Assembly (NCBI GenBank): GCA_963662155.1
Contig: OY759263.1
Span: 44,724,002 to 44,788,001 of the forward strand
Direction: 5' to 3'
Source: Lamellibrachia columna
Lineage: Eukaryota > Annelida > Polychaeta > Sabellida > Siboglinidae
DNA: 64,000 nt
Positions 1 to 12,019 of the stretch are shown piece after piece. The position numbers were made by a program, and so were the translations under genes. Positions within the stretch are counted from its first letter, which is position 1. Each line of letters opens with the position of its first letter. Below the pieces are notes generated by a model. It had not been told where the DNA came from. It saw only the letters and a list, made by a program, of their open reading frames with translations, and did no database searches.

Positions 1-460
1 TTACTATAACAATGATATATGGTGCAGTTTAGCTTCAAATAATTGACTCAATGATCTAATGTTTCAAATTAAATGTTTTTTCTATCTTTTTCAGGGTTGT
101 GTTTTGGAGAGGAAAATGCCCAACACATCATAAACCCTGTCAGGACGTCATACACTTGCAAAATGTGTCCTGAATCATTTAGATGTTATTAGATTTGTTG
201 ATTATGTGATGTAGTTAAACGTGTTATGGTCATTAATTCTAGATGGTTTACCCATTCTGTAATTAAATAATGTCAGTTGTCGCAATCAGTTTAGTAGTAG
301 AATTCAACAGTATCGATTTCTGGTAAAATTATTAATCACCAGTATACTGGCTCTTACCCTTCTTGAAGGATTGTGTGGTTTCTCGAGAGATGATAAAGGT
401 GCCAAATACTATAGAATGTATTATTTGACATACTGTTTGTTTCTATGTTTATTTCTGTGA
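1..460. other. AT-rich DNA, no gene seen
   Basis: No open frame of useful length, no recognisable domain and no clear repeat structure. It leads into the 74-bp tandem array. Confidence 0.5.
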
Positions 461-479
461 GTTCTATGTTTTAGAGGAT

Positions 480-985
480 GACTGGTACATCAAGTTGAAA
501 CACTGCTTTATGGTGTCAACCTGCTCCTCCAAAGTTGACAGTACGCACATGAAGTTGAAACACTGCCTTATGATGTCTAGAAAAGAAAAACAACCTACTC
601 CTCCAAAGTTGACAGTAGGCACATGAAGTTGAAACACTGCCTTATGATGTCTAGAAAAGAAAAACAACCTACTCCTCCAAAGTTGACAGTAGGCACATGA
701 AGTTGAAACACTGCCTTATGATGTCTAGAAAAGAAAAACAACCTACTCCTCCAAAGTTGACAGTACGCACATGAAGTTGAAACACTGCCTTATGATGTCT
801 AGAAAAGAAAAACAACCTACTCCTCCAAAGTTGACAGTACGCACATGAAGTTGAAATGCTGCCTTATGATGTCTAGAAAAGAAAAACAACCTACTCCTCC
901 AAAGTTGACAGTAGGCACATGAAGTTGAAATGCTGCCTTATGATGTCTAGAAAAGAAAAACAACCTACTCCTCCAAAGTTGACAT
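480..985. repeat. 74-bp minisatellite, about 7 copies
   Basis: The hexamer TTGACA recurs at 535, 609, 683, 757, 831, 905 and 979, an exact 74-bp period. Copies are nearly identical apart from a few substitutions (for example GTACGC versus GTAGGC and ACACTG versus TGCTG). The first copy is shorter and more diverged. Open frames here are products of the repeat and are not called as genes. Confidence 0.95.
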
Positions 986-1781
986 TAAGCAGCAACATGT
1001 TAATTCTACAAAGAACAGACTATGGAAAGACGCATGGATTGATCTCTTTCTGGACATATTCTGCATCTGCGAAAAAATAAAAGGACATTTGATAATTGTG
1101 TTTTTAAATTGTGAACAATAAGTGTGCTGATGCTTTATTAATAAAGGAAGTACTATTTTGAGAATGCTTTGATTTGACTAACTTTGATGTTTCGCATTAT
1201 CACATTATTTCGGATTATTTCTGCCATCTCAATAATGCAGTTTTGATAACCCTGGACAATGTCAGGGTCAAGAGAGAAGTTGACACACATTCATCACCCT
1301 AAAGTCTAATCTTGCCATTTAGAGTAATCAGTTTAACTTTTTGCAGTTAAGAGTAGATGTTAATGTCTCGGTTTTTGTAGTTGGTTCAATTCCAACTGGT
1401 ATAGCACTTTGTGCAAAAATACCCCTGGCATGGGCATATTGACCGAAACATTGCATCTCCTCTTATAATTATATTGATATTGAACTGAAAATGCTCACCA
1501 AATATATTTATTATTTTCAACATTTAATTAAAAGACTAGCTTATTTCTAGTACTCTGGAAATTATAGATATACATTGGTTTAAATTATAAAAATGATCTT
1601 CCATTCACCAAAACTTATAGAAGAAAAAAAATATCTACAGGTGTTAATTTACAATATAGAATTTTACATTATATACTTACATTTAACATGTATATACCCA
1701 GAACTATTCTGGAATTTAAGTAACTTTTTGACTGACATTACTTTATAAATAATGCCTAGATGACTTTATAAATATTTCTAG
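986..1781. other. AT-rich non-coding DNA upstream of the H2C2 exon
   Basis: No gene or repeat recognised. It ends in a pyrimidine-rich tract and TTTCTAG, the acceptor of the exon at 1782, so at least the right part is probably intron. Confidence 0.4.
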
Positions 1782-1978
1782 ATACCGGAGCATTGGTTTA
1801 CCATCCACTACACACAGACATATGCCAGCGCATCATCACTGATGTTGATGAGAAGCATAGAATCCTGTGGCACATGCACTCGGCTCCACATGCTGGCCAC
1901 AGCGGCATCAATGCTACAGTTGATAAGATCACCCAGCGATTCTACTGGAAGGGGTTGAAGGACGACGTCAAGGTATAC
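1782..1978 (+). CDS. Single exon encoding an integrase-type H2C2 zinc finger
   Basis: The exon is bounded by a TTTCTAG acceptor and a GTAAGT donor. The encoded stretch has the spacing of the zf-H2C2 (integrase zinc-binding) domain: a histidine pair in LWHMHSAPHAGHSG, then the aromatic signature ITQRFYWKGLKDDV. In retroelement and Ginger-type integrases this module precedes the DDE core. It also survives in host genes derived from such integrases (GIN1 and KRBA2-like). No DDE core follows, and the conserved CxxC pair would have to lie in the next exon. Splice-like borders favour a domesticated or captured host exon over a raw element. A weaker exon-like segment (acceptor CTCCCAG, ending before GTAGTT) lies near 2269-2350. 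Gene identity is not resolved. Confidence 0.5.
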
Positions 1979-3500
1979 GTAAGTGACGTTCACATTAACA
2001 GTACTGTTTAACAACTATATTCCAGTTATGAAGCAAACTGGTGGCTTTAATTTTGTATGTTTAAAAATATAGATGTCTGAGATGTTTTATATGTAATTAT
2101 AAACATCAGTGTTACCTATTGTTGTGTGTTTTGCATTGAAATCTAACAATCAAGCAATGAATTAATAATTAAACAGCTAGATCTATATACACTATAGTTG
2201 TCATAAATTTATGAGAACCATTATAATACACTAATTTTGGGACATTGTATGTGTATCTCCTCCCAGGCACCAAGGTCCAGTCACCCATTTCTATGTTCAT
2301 TTGCTTCCTTGGACAAATGGCCTCTGATCTACCAATTGGCACACAAAGGTAGTTATTTTTAGTTATTTAATTACAAAGTTATGTATTTGTTTTTCCACTT
2401 AGAGAAATATGGAAACTGTACATTGGGTAACGATTTCCCATTGGTGGGTGTATGCAATGTGTGTAACCAGGCCAACAGAAGCACAACAAACAGATATTCA
2501 ACCTTAGACCACATTTATTGCATTCTTTTGTTTGTTGATATTCTTTTAGATACAGTAAATTGTTGTGCATTTGTTTACTACAAATGTATATACTATTTAG
2601 GTTTATTATTTGCAATGTGCATATAAGCTATTTTTAATTTATCAGCATAATTTGTATGCCATTGAAACAATACTTTTGTCAGATACAGCCAACAATTTAC
2701 ATGCCACATCAATTTTGTTACAACTATTAAGTGTTAAAAGAATTGTGAAAATACAACTTTTCTTGATATTACACTAGCACACTAGCAAATATTTCCTTTA
2801 GTTGTTTATAATAATTTGTATAATTGCACCTTCAATCTCACAAGGCTTAGTATAATAATAACATAGTATTTGTGGTTTGGTTGAAATGTTGGTTCCATTT
2901 CAGATCTGTATGATATTCTCATGGGTCGTATGGAGCAAAATGAGATGTTGGGTGTGTGCATAGGTTAGTTAGCTAGTAGCCGACAAATTTGGTTATGTAG
3001 GTGCTTTGTTTCTTATATGAAATTGTCAAGGTATGACATTTTAAAATACTGGCACTGGTTGATGGCAGTTCATTCCAATAAGTTGAATGTGTTTCTAGTA
3101 ATACCAAAGTTGTTGATTTTATGAAGTAACTGTCTGTTCTTTACAGTATAAGGCCTTCGAGAAGTCCATGATTACCATGTCAACCTGGGTTTGTTATCAA
3201 CATACTGATCTAGGTCATGTGTGGTGTAGGTCGATGAGTTGGGTCTTGTAAGAGCGGTGATTCCTGAATCCGTGCTATTTGTTGGATAAAATGTTATAAA
3301 ACTTAATGATCATCAAGATGTTGTATAACGTGGCCATAAATTATATCCTTAAGAATATCCTTCTTAAAGAGATATTGCACAAGATAAAGCTTGTTTCTGA
3401 AGCATGTATGTGAAGAAAAAATGAGATTATGATGATGTAACTGATGTGAGTCCACATGTTAGTGTATTAAATTCAGTTGCCATATATTTTCCCAACAAGA
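1979..3500. other. AT-rich DNA, no confident gene
   Basis: Apart from the possible small exon near 2269-2350 and short chance frames around 2380-2620, nothing is recognised. The composition is typical of intron or intergenic DNA. Confidence 0.4.
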
Positions 3501-3514
3501 GGTGTATAACTACA

Positions 3515-4090
3515 GTGGTTTAGAAATTACTAGAAAACAGTTTGTTTCTTATAATAAGTTAGATTCGGAATTAATGATAGTGACAGTGTTCCTCAAAGAT
3601 CAACATGCACTAGGTCCACTTCTTTTTATCTTTTACATAAACGACATTGTTAAAACAACAAATTTTCATTAAACATAAATAAAAATAATGTTATTATTTT
3701 TACTCCTGAAAATCAAAAAATACGATAAACATGATGCTGTAATTAAAATAAAGGAAATTAATATAAATCAAGTTACTTCAACACATTTTTAAGCAATTTA
3801 CATAGAGGAACATCTAAACTGGTCATATTAATTCATTAGTGTCTAAAGCTACACCCCTCGTAGGCATGCTTTATAAATTAAAGCAATTTTACCAGACTAT
3901 ATTAAAAACCCTGTATTGCACATTAATTTTCCCTCATCTGCAGTAGGCCTACTATGCCCTAATATGGACAAATACTTATCCATCAAGGATAATTAAACTT
4001 TACATTTTACAATCATAATAATTACTAAACCTGACTACTTAGCTACTCTAGAGGAAATTATGTCGAACAATTAATTCTGCTGATTAACTG
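3515..4090 (+). mobile_element. Decayed non-LTR retrotransposon fragment (RT palm to C-terminus)
   Basis: One frame reads a typical LINE reverse-transcriptase stretch: RKQFVSYNKLDSE (the segment before motif B), then LGPLLFIFYINDI (end of motif B). Further on, with frameshifts and stops, come PDYIKNPVLHINFP and similar C-terminal pieces. It is 5'-truncated, carries many stops and cannot code. The family is probably CR1/L2-like by motif style; the fragment is too decayed to place better. Confidence 0.6.
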
Positions 4091-4597
4091 ACCACCAATT
4101 CAAGAAGAAAGTATTTAGTGAGCGCAAAAGAATAGCACGACAACGCGGCAGTGCATATAAACAGCGCCGCGCAACTGCCCTCGCTATAGCCTCGATACTA
4201 ATTATAGCCTCTATTTACAAAAACGGCGCTCTAAATCACACAATATATTTATGTACGAGAAAATAATCACACAAGTTATTCCATTTTAGTTATACTATGT
4301 GTACTAGCAATTATATTAGAAAACATTATATATTACTAACGCAAACCACCTTAGCAACAACGCGGAATCCTGGCCTGCTCCTACTCTGGGCCCGTAACCG
4401 TCGCAGGCCGAGAGTAGGCGGAGAATCCTGGCACGGGATACTCTGGACCCGCGACACCGGTCACAGATGGTAACATGTAGCTCTCAATCGTGACGCAGGC
4501 TACGATTCTTGTCGGTCCTCGTGTTTTGTACGTCCTGGCAGCCAATCAGCGGCCGCTCACCCACAGTGCTGCCGACTGGTGGCCACAACAGTAGCAA
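4091..4597. other. Non-coding DNA upstream of LINE copy A
   Basis: GC-rich patches (4340-4600) precede the start of detectable similarity to LINE copy B. This may be 5' UTR of a LINE variant or unrelated sequence. No gene seen. Confidence 0.35.
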
Positions 4598-6941
4598 TCC
4601 AATTAAGACTAAATTCTGTGATGGCGCCGTGCAAACGGCAGGTAAAGGCCACCGGGCATTCAATACGCGACAGTTGAGCAACTGGGTGGACTTCGTCAAG
4701 TCCGAGTGTGAGAAGTCCTGGGCTGAGGTTCAGGCGGATAGTTTTAGTTTTTAGTGTAGTGGATGTGCGAAGATGAAGGAACTAGAGGTGGAGTTTGAAC
4801 AGCTGAGGCTGCTCGTTGTGGCAATGGTGGGAAGGGAACAGGTGGGTTGTGCCAGTGGTGGGGGGGGCAGTAGATGATAAAGTGGGGGAAGACAATGAGA
4901 GAGATGCCAGGGAGAGCTCAACTCAGCATGGGAGGAGGCTGAGTGGAGGTAAGGTGACTGGACGAAAGGAGACTGGAAGAAGAGAAACGGGAGGGAAGAC
5001 AACTGGAGCGAAGGAGAGGGGAGTGGGGGAGGCAGGAGCGAAGGAAACAGGAGGGAAGGAGACGAGAGTGAAGGAAATGAGAGTGAAGGAGACGGGAGGG
5101 AAGGCAACGGGAGCGCAGGTTAGCCACGAGACGAGAGGGACAGGTGACAGGTTGGTGGGTGAGAGAGAGACTGATAACAGTCTGCCAGATGAAAAGGCTG
5201 CAGGACAGAATGTGATGGAAGGGATCCAACGGAAGAGCTATTCTGAGGCAGTGATAAAGGGGGTGAGGAAGAGAGCGAGAGTGTTTGTGGGGGACTCGAT
5301 AGTTAGGAAGACCGTGGTGGTCTGCTTGCCTGGGACCAAAATAGAGGCTATAACTGAGAGGGCAAGGGTGGATCTGTTTTAGTACACGTAGGGACAAATA
5401 ACGTAGAGAGGGAGGGTACAATTGCCATAATTAGGAAATACAGGCAGTTAGTCAGAACACTAAAGCAGACGGGGGTTGAGCAGGTAATACTGTCAGGGAT
5501 TTTACCAGTAATAGGACGGAGGGGTCAGAGATACCGAAATAGCAATGGCAATTAACATGCCAGTCCAGAAGCTATATAGGGAAGAGGAAGTAGGATTTGT
5601 GGGGAAGTTTTGTTGGGAGGGCTGATATGTACAATAAGGATGGGCTTCATCTAAGTGGAAAGGGAGCAGCAGTATTTGCGGATGAACTCTCAGCAGCAGT
5701 TGATAGTGGCATGGGTAGCATAACAAATAATTTCGGTAATAAACAGTATTTAAACTAAAAGCGCAGGGGGGTTAGGTTACTTAGAGGTGCAGAACAAGAG
5801 GCCACTAGTACAGACAAACATCTCTGAAACAGATTATAAATGCGTGTGTTTAAATAAATGCAAGGAGCATAGTAAATAAGAAACACGAATTAAACACTAT
5901 GGTAGAAGATATTGACCCTCGCATAATTGGCATAACCGAATCATGGGCCAACATAGCAGATGCTAAATTAGGACTGACAGGATACGTAATGTTTAGGAGA
6001 GATCGAATAGGAAGAAGGGGAGGGGGAGTTATTTTATATGTTAAAGATTTCATTTATGCTTATTAAATAAAACTAGAAAGGTAAGCAAATTGCGATGAAG
6101 CTGTTTGGTGTAAAATAGTTTCAGGAAATTCAAAATTAACTATTGGATTAGTTTACCGAACTCCAAACATAAACGAAGATGATAACACAAAAATACAAAA
6201 TGCTATAAAGTCAGTTAGTAAAGGGGAATGTATCATAATCTGAGAGTTTAACCATGGACACATACAATGGAAATCTTTAGAGAGTACAGGGGGTGAGGAC
6301 CAACAATTTCTATTTTTAATTCAGGATAGTTTCCTTACTCATCACGTGCCAGAACCAACCAGGGGAGATAATGTATTAGATATTATTTTGTCATCAAAGA
6401 AGAAATAGCGGAAAATGTAAAAATACATGAACCATTGATTAACAGTGACCATAATCAAATAAATTTTGACATCAATGTAAAATCAGAAAGTAAAAATAAA
6501 AAAACGTACAGGAGAAACTTCCACAAAGGTAAATATAAAGATATGAGAAAATACTTAGGAAAGCTAGATTGCAATAACATGCTGATGAATAAAACCGCAA
6601 TTGAATGTTGGAATATTCTAAAATATGAAATTTAATATCATCGATAAATTTGTTCCCTTGAAAAAAAACAAGGAAATGGTCTAGAAAGAAACACTTGTCA
6701 ATAGAAGCTATTAGAAAAATAGTGTTCAAGCAAACTATGTGGAGGGTTTATAGGCGTACCAGAAAGGATGACGACTATGCAATTTACAAAGAGGCACTTA
6801 ATGCAGCTACAACTGAAATTAGACAATCTAAAAGAAGCTATAAGCAAAATCTAACATCTAGGTTGGACCTCTAGAGGACTGTGCTGGAAATATAATATCA
6901 CAGAGTTTTTTAATGGCGGAAAACCTAAATGGTTACTTCAC

Positions 6942-7500
6942 ACCTTTTCACAAGTTAAAAGCCTTGAAAGGGTGCAACACTCTGCTGCCAGATTTGTTAA
7001 AAACGATTACAGACGGAACACAAATCCAGCAGATCTAATTACTGCCCTTGGATGGCCAACCCTCGAACGAAGGCGCATTATCAAACAAGCCACTACCTTC
7101 TACAAAATTGTAAACAACATTATTGAGATCATCCCCCCTCCAGGCCTACTAACTCGCTCTCGAACCCGTGGACAATACATAGCCCCCAAGTGTTGTATAA
7201 ATGCAATGGTCTTTTCATTTTATCCCAGAGCCATTCGCATATGGAATATGATTCCATCAAAAATTACCAACATAAAAAACCCAAAATCATTTCAAGAAGC
7301 TATTATGGAACTCCCTTTCACCACACCTCCTCACCTAAACTGCCTTTAAAACACAGTGCTCAGCGTAAACTTATCCATGGTGTGGGTATGGAGACTGTCT
7401 ATGTGTGCATGTGGCAAGGCAGCGACAGTATCCATACACACAACCAACCTATTAAAAAATTTCGTTAAACATCCTATACATAAAATAAATAAAACTATCA
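6942..7500 (+). mobile_element. 5'-truncated LINE 3' end inserted in LINE copy A
   Basis: An open stretch to the stop at 7349 encodes the C-terminal RT tail typical of CR1/L2-type LINEs: ERVQHSAARFVKNDYRR, then a region rich in LITALGWPTLERRR, then FYPRAIRIWNMIPS. No RT catalytic motifs are present, as expected for 5' truncation. On both sides copy A resumes at matching positions of copy B (around 53935), with a shared TTCA at the junction. The tail frame is still intact, so this insertion is younger than the decay of its host. Confidence 0.75.
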
Positions 7501-7920
7501 GATAAAAACCATTTCAGCAACATTAATGATACTAGTCTTTTAATCGAATGTACCACCCACAGCGCATGCGCACAGTCCACCACAAACTCCTGCGTTAGCC
7601 CAAGTTTGGGCTGTTTGGAGTAAACCACTTGAGAATTCAGTGTTCACCAGAGAGGATATTAGTTCAATGCCAGTTCTAGAGGCTAAATTTCAGGAGGTTA
7701 AATCTGACTATTTAAGACAGTTAATTGTAACCCCAGAAATGATAGCTAAGAAAATAAAGGCACTGAAGGATAATAAATCACCGGGAGTTGACGAAATTCC
7801 TGCAAAACTACTAATGGAAACAGTAGGACAAATCAGTATACCACTTGCAAGAGTGTTCAACTTGTCATTAGAAGAGGGAGTTGTTCCTTTTAAATGGAAA
7901 GAAGCAAACATCATACCTTG

Positions 7921-8262
7921 AAAGGGTTTGGGGCAGGGAGCCTGCTGGCTCATATATAGCCCCCCAATCTGTGATTATAGCAGCAATTTTGATATTTTGT
8001 TTTGAAATTGTTTACTGTTAGTGCATTGACACAATCGCTTGGTATGGTATTCCATGGCTTGATTACTCGCTGTGAAAAGAACTTGTGGCGTGCATCTAGT
8101 CGGTTGTGGTGTCGAACTATTGACTTGTTGTGTCTTCCTGGACTTGAATGGATTAGCTCGAATATTCTCTTGGTGTTTATGTCAGTAAATCCATGCCTGC
8201 TGGCTGTTTTCGATGATGGGTCGGACCAAGGTGATGTATAAGTTTTTCATGCTTTTGTCTGG
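7921..8262 (-). mobile_element. Antisense LINE 3' fragment replacing the RT core of copy A
   Basis: Read on the minus strand it encodes a LINE C-terminus: RLDARHKFFSQRVIKPWNTI followed by PSDCVNALTVNNFKTKYQN. Copy A sequence stops at the equivalent of about 54209 in copy B and resumes at about 54820, so some 600 bp were lost and about 340 bp of unrelated antisense LINE gained. It is a decayed fragment with no complete frame. Confidence 0.65.
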
Positions 8263-9064
8263 AAGATGTTGTTCAATTTTGGGAAATGTAAATGCCTACA
8301 TACAGGACATGGGAACTCGGATGTAAACTATAAAATGGGAGATACTGTTCTGGGTACTACTGTAAAAGAAAAGGACTTCGGAGTTACAATAAGCGCTGAT
8401 ATGAAAGTTTCAGAGCAGTGTGGTATTGCAGCTTCAAAGGGTAATCAAATTCTTAGGTTGATTAGGAGAAACATAACATACAAAGAAAAAAAACTAATTA
8501 TACCTCTGTATAAAACAATAGTTAGACCTCATATAGAATACTGCATGCAAGCGTGGAGACCATAACGTAAGAAGGATATAGATACGCTTGAACGCATGCA
8601 GAGGAGAACAACTAAAATTATTCCAGAACTGAGAGATCTTAGTCATGAAGAACGCCTGAAAGAATATCTTTTAACAACTACAGAGACAAGGAGGTTAAGA
8701 GGAGGTCAGATTGACGTTTTTAAGATATTGAATGGGTATGAAAATATTGATAGAAATATGGTTTTCTCACTAAAGAACGATAGCAGAACTGGAGGACATG
8801 AGGTAAAATTAGTAAAGGATCAGTGCAGATTGGATATCAGGAAGTACTCGTTCTCACAGAGGACAACAAATGAATGGAACAAATAGTCTACGGATTATAT
8901 AACTGCTGGCAGAATCAATATGTTCAAAAACAAGGTTGACACATATCACAGGAGGGCGGGTTACATGAACATTGTTGGACTCTCGATAAGCCAATGGCTT
9001 CCTTGTCCACGTGCCATATGGGCCTTTGGCTTGGATGGCAAATCTTGTTAAATCTTGTTAAATC

Positions 9065-9257
9065 TAATAGACCCCTACTGGCCGAGTTGAATATATGGAT
9101 CCACCATCACATGAAGGAGGTGCTTTGTAGGAGCATTTGAAGTAAACTTGCAGGGAAACAATATTACTACAACATTTCACCACTCACATGTCTTTGTCTG
9201 GTGTCAAACAAATAAAGATGTGATCAACCACTGTGTTTGTAATTGATAAAAGTACCT
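9065..9257. other. Short spacer between LINE copy A and minisatellite
   Basis: No gene recognised. Confidence 0.4.
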
Positions 9258-9870
9258 CTCATCCCATCCCAGCCTCCCTATCTCCATTGTAGTAGTTTCC
9301 CTCTCCATCCCAACCTCCCGACATCCATTGTAGTAGTTTCCCTCTCTTTCCAAGCCTCCTTACCCCCATTGTAGTAGTTTCCCACTCCATCCCAGCCTCC
9401 TTACCTCCATTGTAATATTTTCTCTCTCCATCCCAGCCTCCCTACCTCCATTGTAGTAGTTTCCTTCTCTTACCCATCCTCCCCACTTACATTGTAGTAC
9501 TTTCCATATCTTTCCCTGCCTCCATATCTCCATCATAGTAGTGTCCCTCTCCATCTTAGCCACCCTGCCTACATTGTAGTACTCTCTCTCGTTTTCCCAG
9601 CCTCTGTACCTCCATGGTAGTAGTCCCCCTCTCTTTTCCAGCCTCCCTACCTCCATTGAAGTAGTTTCCCTCTGTATCCCAGCCTCCCTACCTACATAGC
9701 AGTAGTTTCTCTCTCCATCCCAGCCTCCCTACTTCCATTGTAATAGTCTTACTCACTTTCCCGGCCTCCCTATCTCCCCTGTAGTAGTTTCCCTCTCCTT
9801 CCCAACCTCCCTACCTCCATTATAGTCTCACTCTCCTTCTCAGCCTCCCTATCTCTATTGGGGTCTTGCT
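9258..9870. repeat. About 41-bp pyrimidine-rich minisatellite, about 14 copies
   Basis: CCATTG recurs at 9284, 9325, 9366 and 9407, a 41-bp period, within units of the type CCTCCCTACCTCCATTGTAG followed by a TTTCCCTCTCC segment. Later copies are more diverged. The minus-strand open frame at 9360-9656 is a product of the repeat. Confidence 0.9.
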
Positions 9871-10540
9871 ATCCTTTACATACTGCATTCGACCTAATAA
9901 GCATTCAAAACGTTTGCAAAAAATGGATGACACTTTTCAATTGTTCCACACTAGTCAAATTACAATAATTGTTGATCCTGCTGATTAAAAAAGGGGGTGT
10001 ACGCTAATTAGGGCATGTAAGCTTAATATGGTTCGATAAAAAATGTCAATTACAAGGGCCCTGCATAACAGCACCAGTGTTTGGCACCTTTTACCAGACA
10101 CTGAAATTGTTTTTTCTTGACAATCCTTGCAAATACAGAACACCACAATTTCAGAAGAGTCTCACATATTCACGTGTTCATAATAAAGTGCAAGGTATTG
10201 TGTCGAAGTACTTTTCACAATTATGTATTGTATCAAATATATGACAGTGATTGTTAGTTATTGAAGTGCGTATATGCGTACGGCTATATTTGGACGCGCT
10301 ATTCAAGTCGACATAATTGATATCACGATAACCATCTACCTCAACAAACGCTGAATAGTTGCCAGTATCGTCGATGTCTGTCCAGCAAGATTATATACAC
10401 AAATGCTCTGTGGGGCGGCGACACCGAGAACGCCTTGTTGCTCTACCGGCCTGGGTCGCTCGGTCTAGGTATGTCGATTGTGAAACAGCTGTCTTAGACT
10501 CGGTAGAACGAGTGTTGAGCAACAACAGGCCCGTAGCCAG
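9871..10540. other. Non-coding DNA
   Basis: A small open frame (10359-10577) lies here and runs into the foldback structure. It resembles no known family and is not called. Confidence 0.4.
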
Positions 10541-10890
10541 GGAGGGTTCAGGGGGTACACATGAACCCCCTTTTTGAGAACCCACTTTTCCAAAAAATAT
10601 GAACCCCCCATATTTATGTGAACCCCGTATCATGAACCCCCTCCCCAAAAGCGTGAACCTCCAATAATATGAAAATAATAATATTATTTCCATAGTATTG
10701 GTGGGATGATGCGTTTTAAGGGGGGTTTCATGCTTTTGAGAAGGGGGTTCACGCTTTTGACAAGGGGGTTCAAATTTTTTTGAAAACGGGTCTCACTTTT
10801 ATGAAAATAATATTATTTTCATGTTATTTGGTGTTCACTCTTTTGAGAAAGGTGTTCACTCTTTTGGGAAGAGGGTTCACGTTTATGAAA
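10541..10890. repeat. Foldback / imperfect inverted-repeat structure
   Basis: The left arm repeats TGAACCCCC-type blocks (10560-10660). The right arm repeats the complement, GGGGTTCA-type blocks (10720-10880). Between them lie AT-rich palindromes, one perfect over 22 bp at 10801-10822 (ATGAAAATAATATTATTTTCA and one more base). This arrangement suggests a non-autonomous foldback or MITE-like element. Termini and a target duplication could not be fixed by eye. Confidence 0.6.
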
Positions 10891-10896
10891 AATCTT

Positions 10897-11190
10897 CACC
10901 GTCACTACCACCACCACCACCACCAACCCATCCATCACCACTACTACAACCACCACAACAGCGACAACAACCACCACCACAACCACCACACGAATCCATC
11001 ACCACCACCACAACCACCACAACAACCACCACCATCACCACATCCACCACAACTACAACCACCACAACGACCACAATCACCACCACCACATCCATCACCA
11101 ACAGCAGAACCACCACCGCAATGATCACCACCACCACAATCATCACCGCAACGATCACCACCACCACTACAACCACCACAACAACAACCT
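10897..11190. repeat. CCA/CAA trinucleotide-type microsatellite
   Basis: Nearly pure ACC/ACA triplets with interruptions. All long frames here (poly-Thr, poly-His, poly-Pro; poly-Val and poly-Gly on the other strand) are translations of the repeat. Confidence 0.95.
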
Positions 11191-12000
11191 ACTTTGTAAG
11201 TACATGCTTGTATTATTAAGTAGGACAGCACGTTATATTTATATTTATACATATATTAAAATAAATGTGGAATGCACGTACATATGAAATTCATAATATA
11301 GTAAAAAAAAAGCGTATATTGACTAGTACATTACTATAGAGTATAAAATTAATACAAAAAACGCAACTTTTAAATAAATAAAATATGTACTAAGTATGTT
11401 ATTATAGAGTAAACAAGTCATCTATAGAGAAAACATGTGGGCAGTATAGAGAAATACAATGCCTTTGCATTGGGAGTAGCCGTTGTTTAGCGACGATCGA
11501 GTGGCGGCTGGACTAGGTCATGGCTGTAGCGAGCGCTGTATTTTCTATCAGTAGAGGAGGGATTGCCTATGTGCGCCTCGTATTGCGTCGAAGTAGGTCA
11601 AACATAAATAGAACTGCAGCCGTTATTTGAGTATAATCGAAATGAGAATGGAAACTAGAAAGAACACGAATTTAAGTACACCGTTTTATGGCACAGGATA
11701 AATGCAAACAGTACAAGAAATCAACTGATAAATAGTGTCTGACTAGGTTCGTCATATTAATAATAAAGCAAGCACATCATCTAATAACAAAGGAAGCATT
11801 TAATAGTATGAGAGCGCTCCCACAGAACCGAGATAAAAAATAGAGAACACAGCGGTAACGAGCAGACGACGTTGAACCGACGTCGACGACGTACGACCAG
11901 GAATCGCTGTGATTGGTGGATGAAATAATGCGTGATATTAAAAAGAAAGCGTGTTTATGGTTCACTGTCAATGATTCAGTCATTTATAAGGGGTGGTCAA
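11191..12000. other. Non-coding DNA, no gene seen
   Basis: AT-rich up to about 11450, then mixed composition. No domain or repeat recognised. Confidence 0.4.
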
Positions 12001-12019
12001 AACCACACGGTTGCTCAGG

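Larger units (their letters stand above)
4598..9064 (+). mobile_element. CR1-like LINE copy A, decayed and internally rearranged
   Basis: It matches LINE copy B from just before its ORF1 start through the same 3' end, which has a tandem AAATCTTGTT-type tail. ORF1 remains run about 4620-5760: an N-terminal segment, a Gly/Lys-rich repeat and an SGNH-hydrolase remnant with GDSIVRKT. ORF2 remains run about 5790-9020 and include IGRRGGGVILYV (endonuclease) and a C-terminal RT region. Stops and indels are frequent. Two foreign pieces interrupt it: another LINE 3' end (about 6940-7634) and an antisense LINE 3' end (about 7921-8262). The second replaces some 600 bp of the RT core that copy B still has. 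Not functional. Confidence 0.85.

Noticed and set aside
4751..5421. Pro/Ser-rich minus-strand frames, and the similar one at 51695-51955
   Set aside because: They are antisense readings of the GA-rich repeat inside LINE ORF1.
10780..11252. Several open frames of about 100-130 codons on both strands
   Set aside because: They are translations of CCA/CAA triplet repeats (poly-Thr, Pro, Val, Gly) with no normal protein composition.
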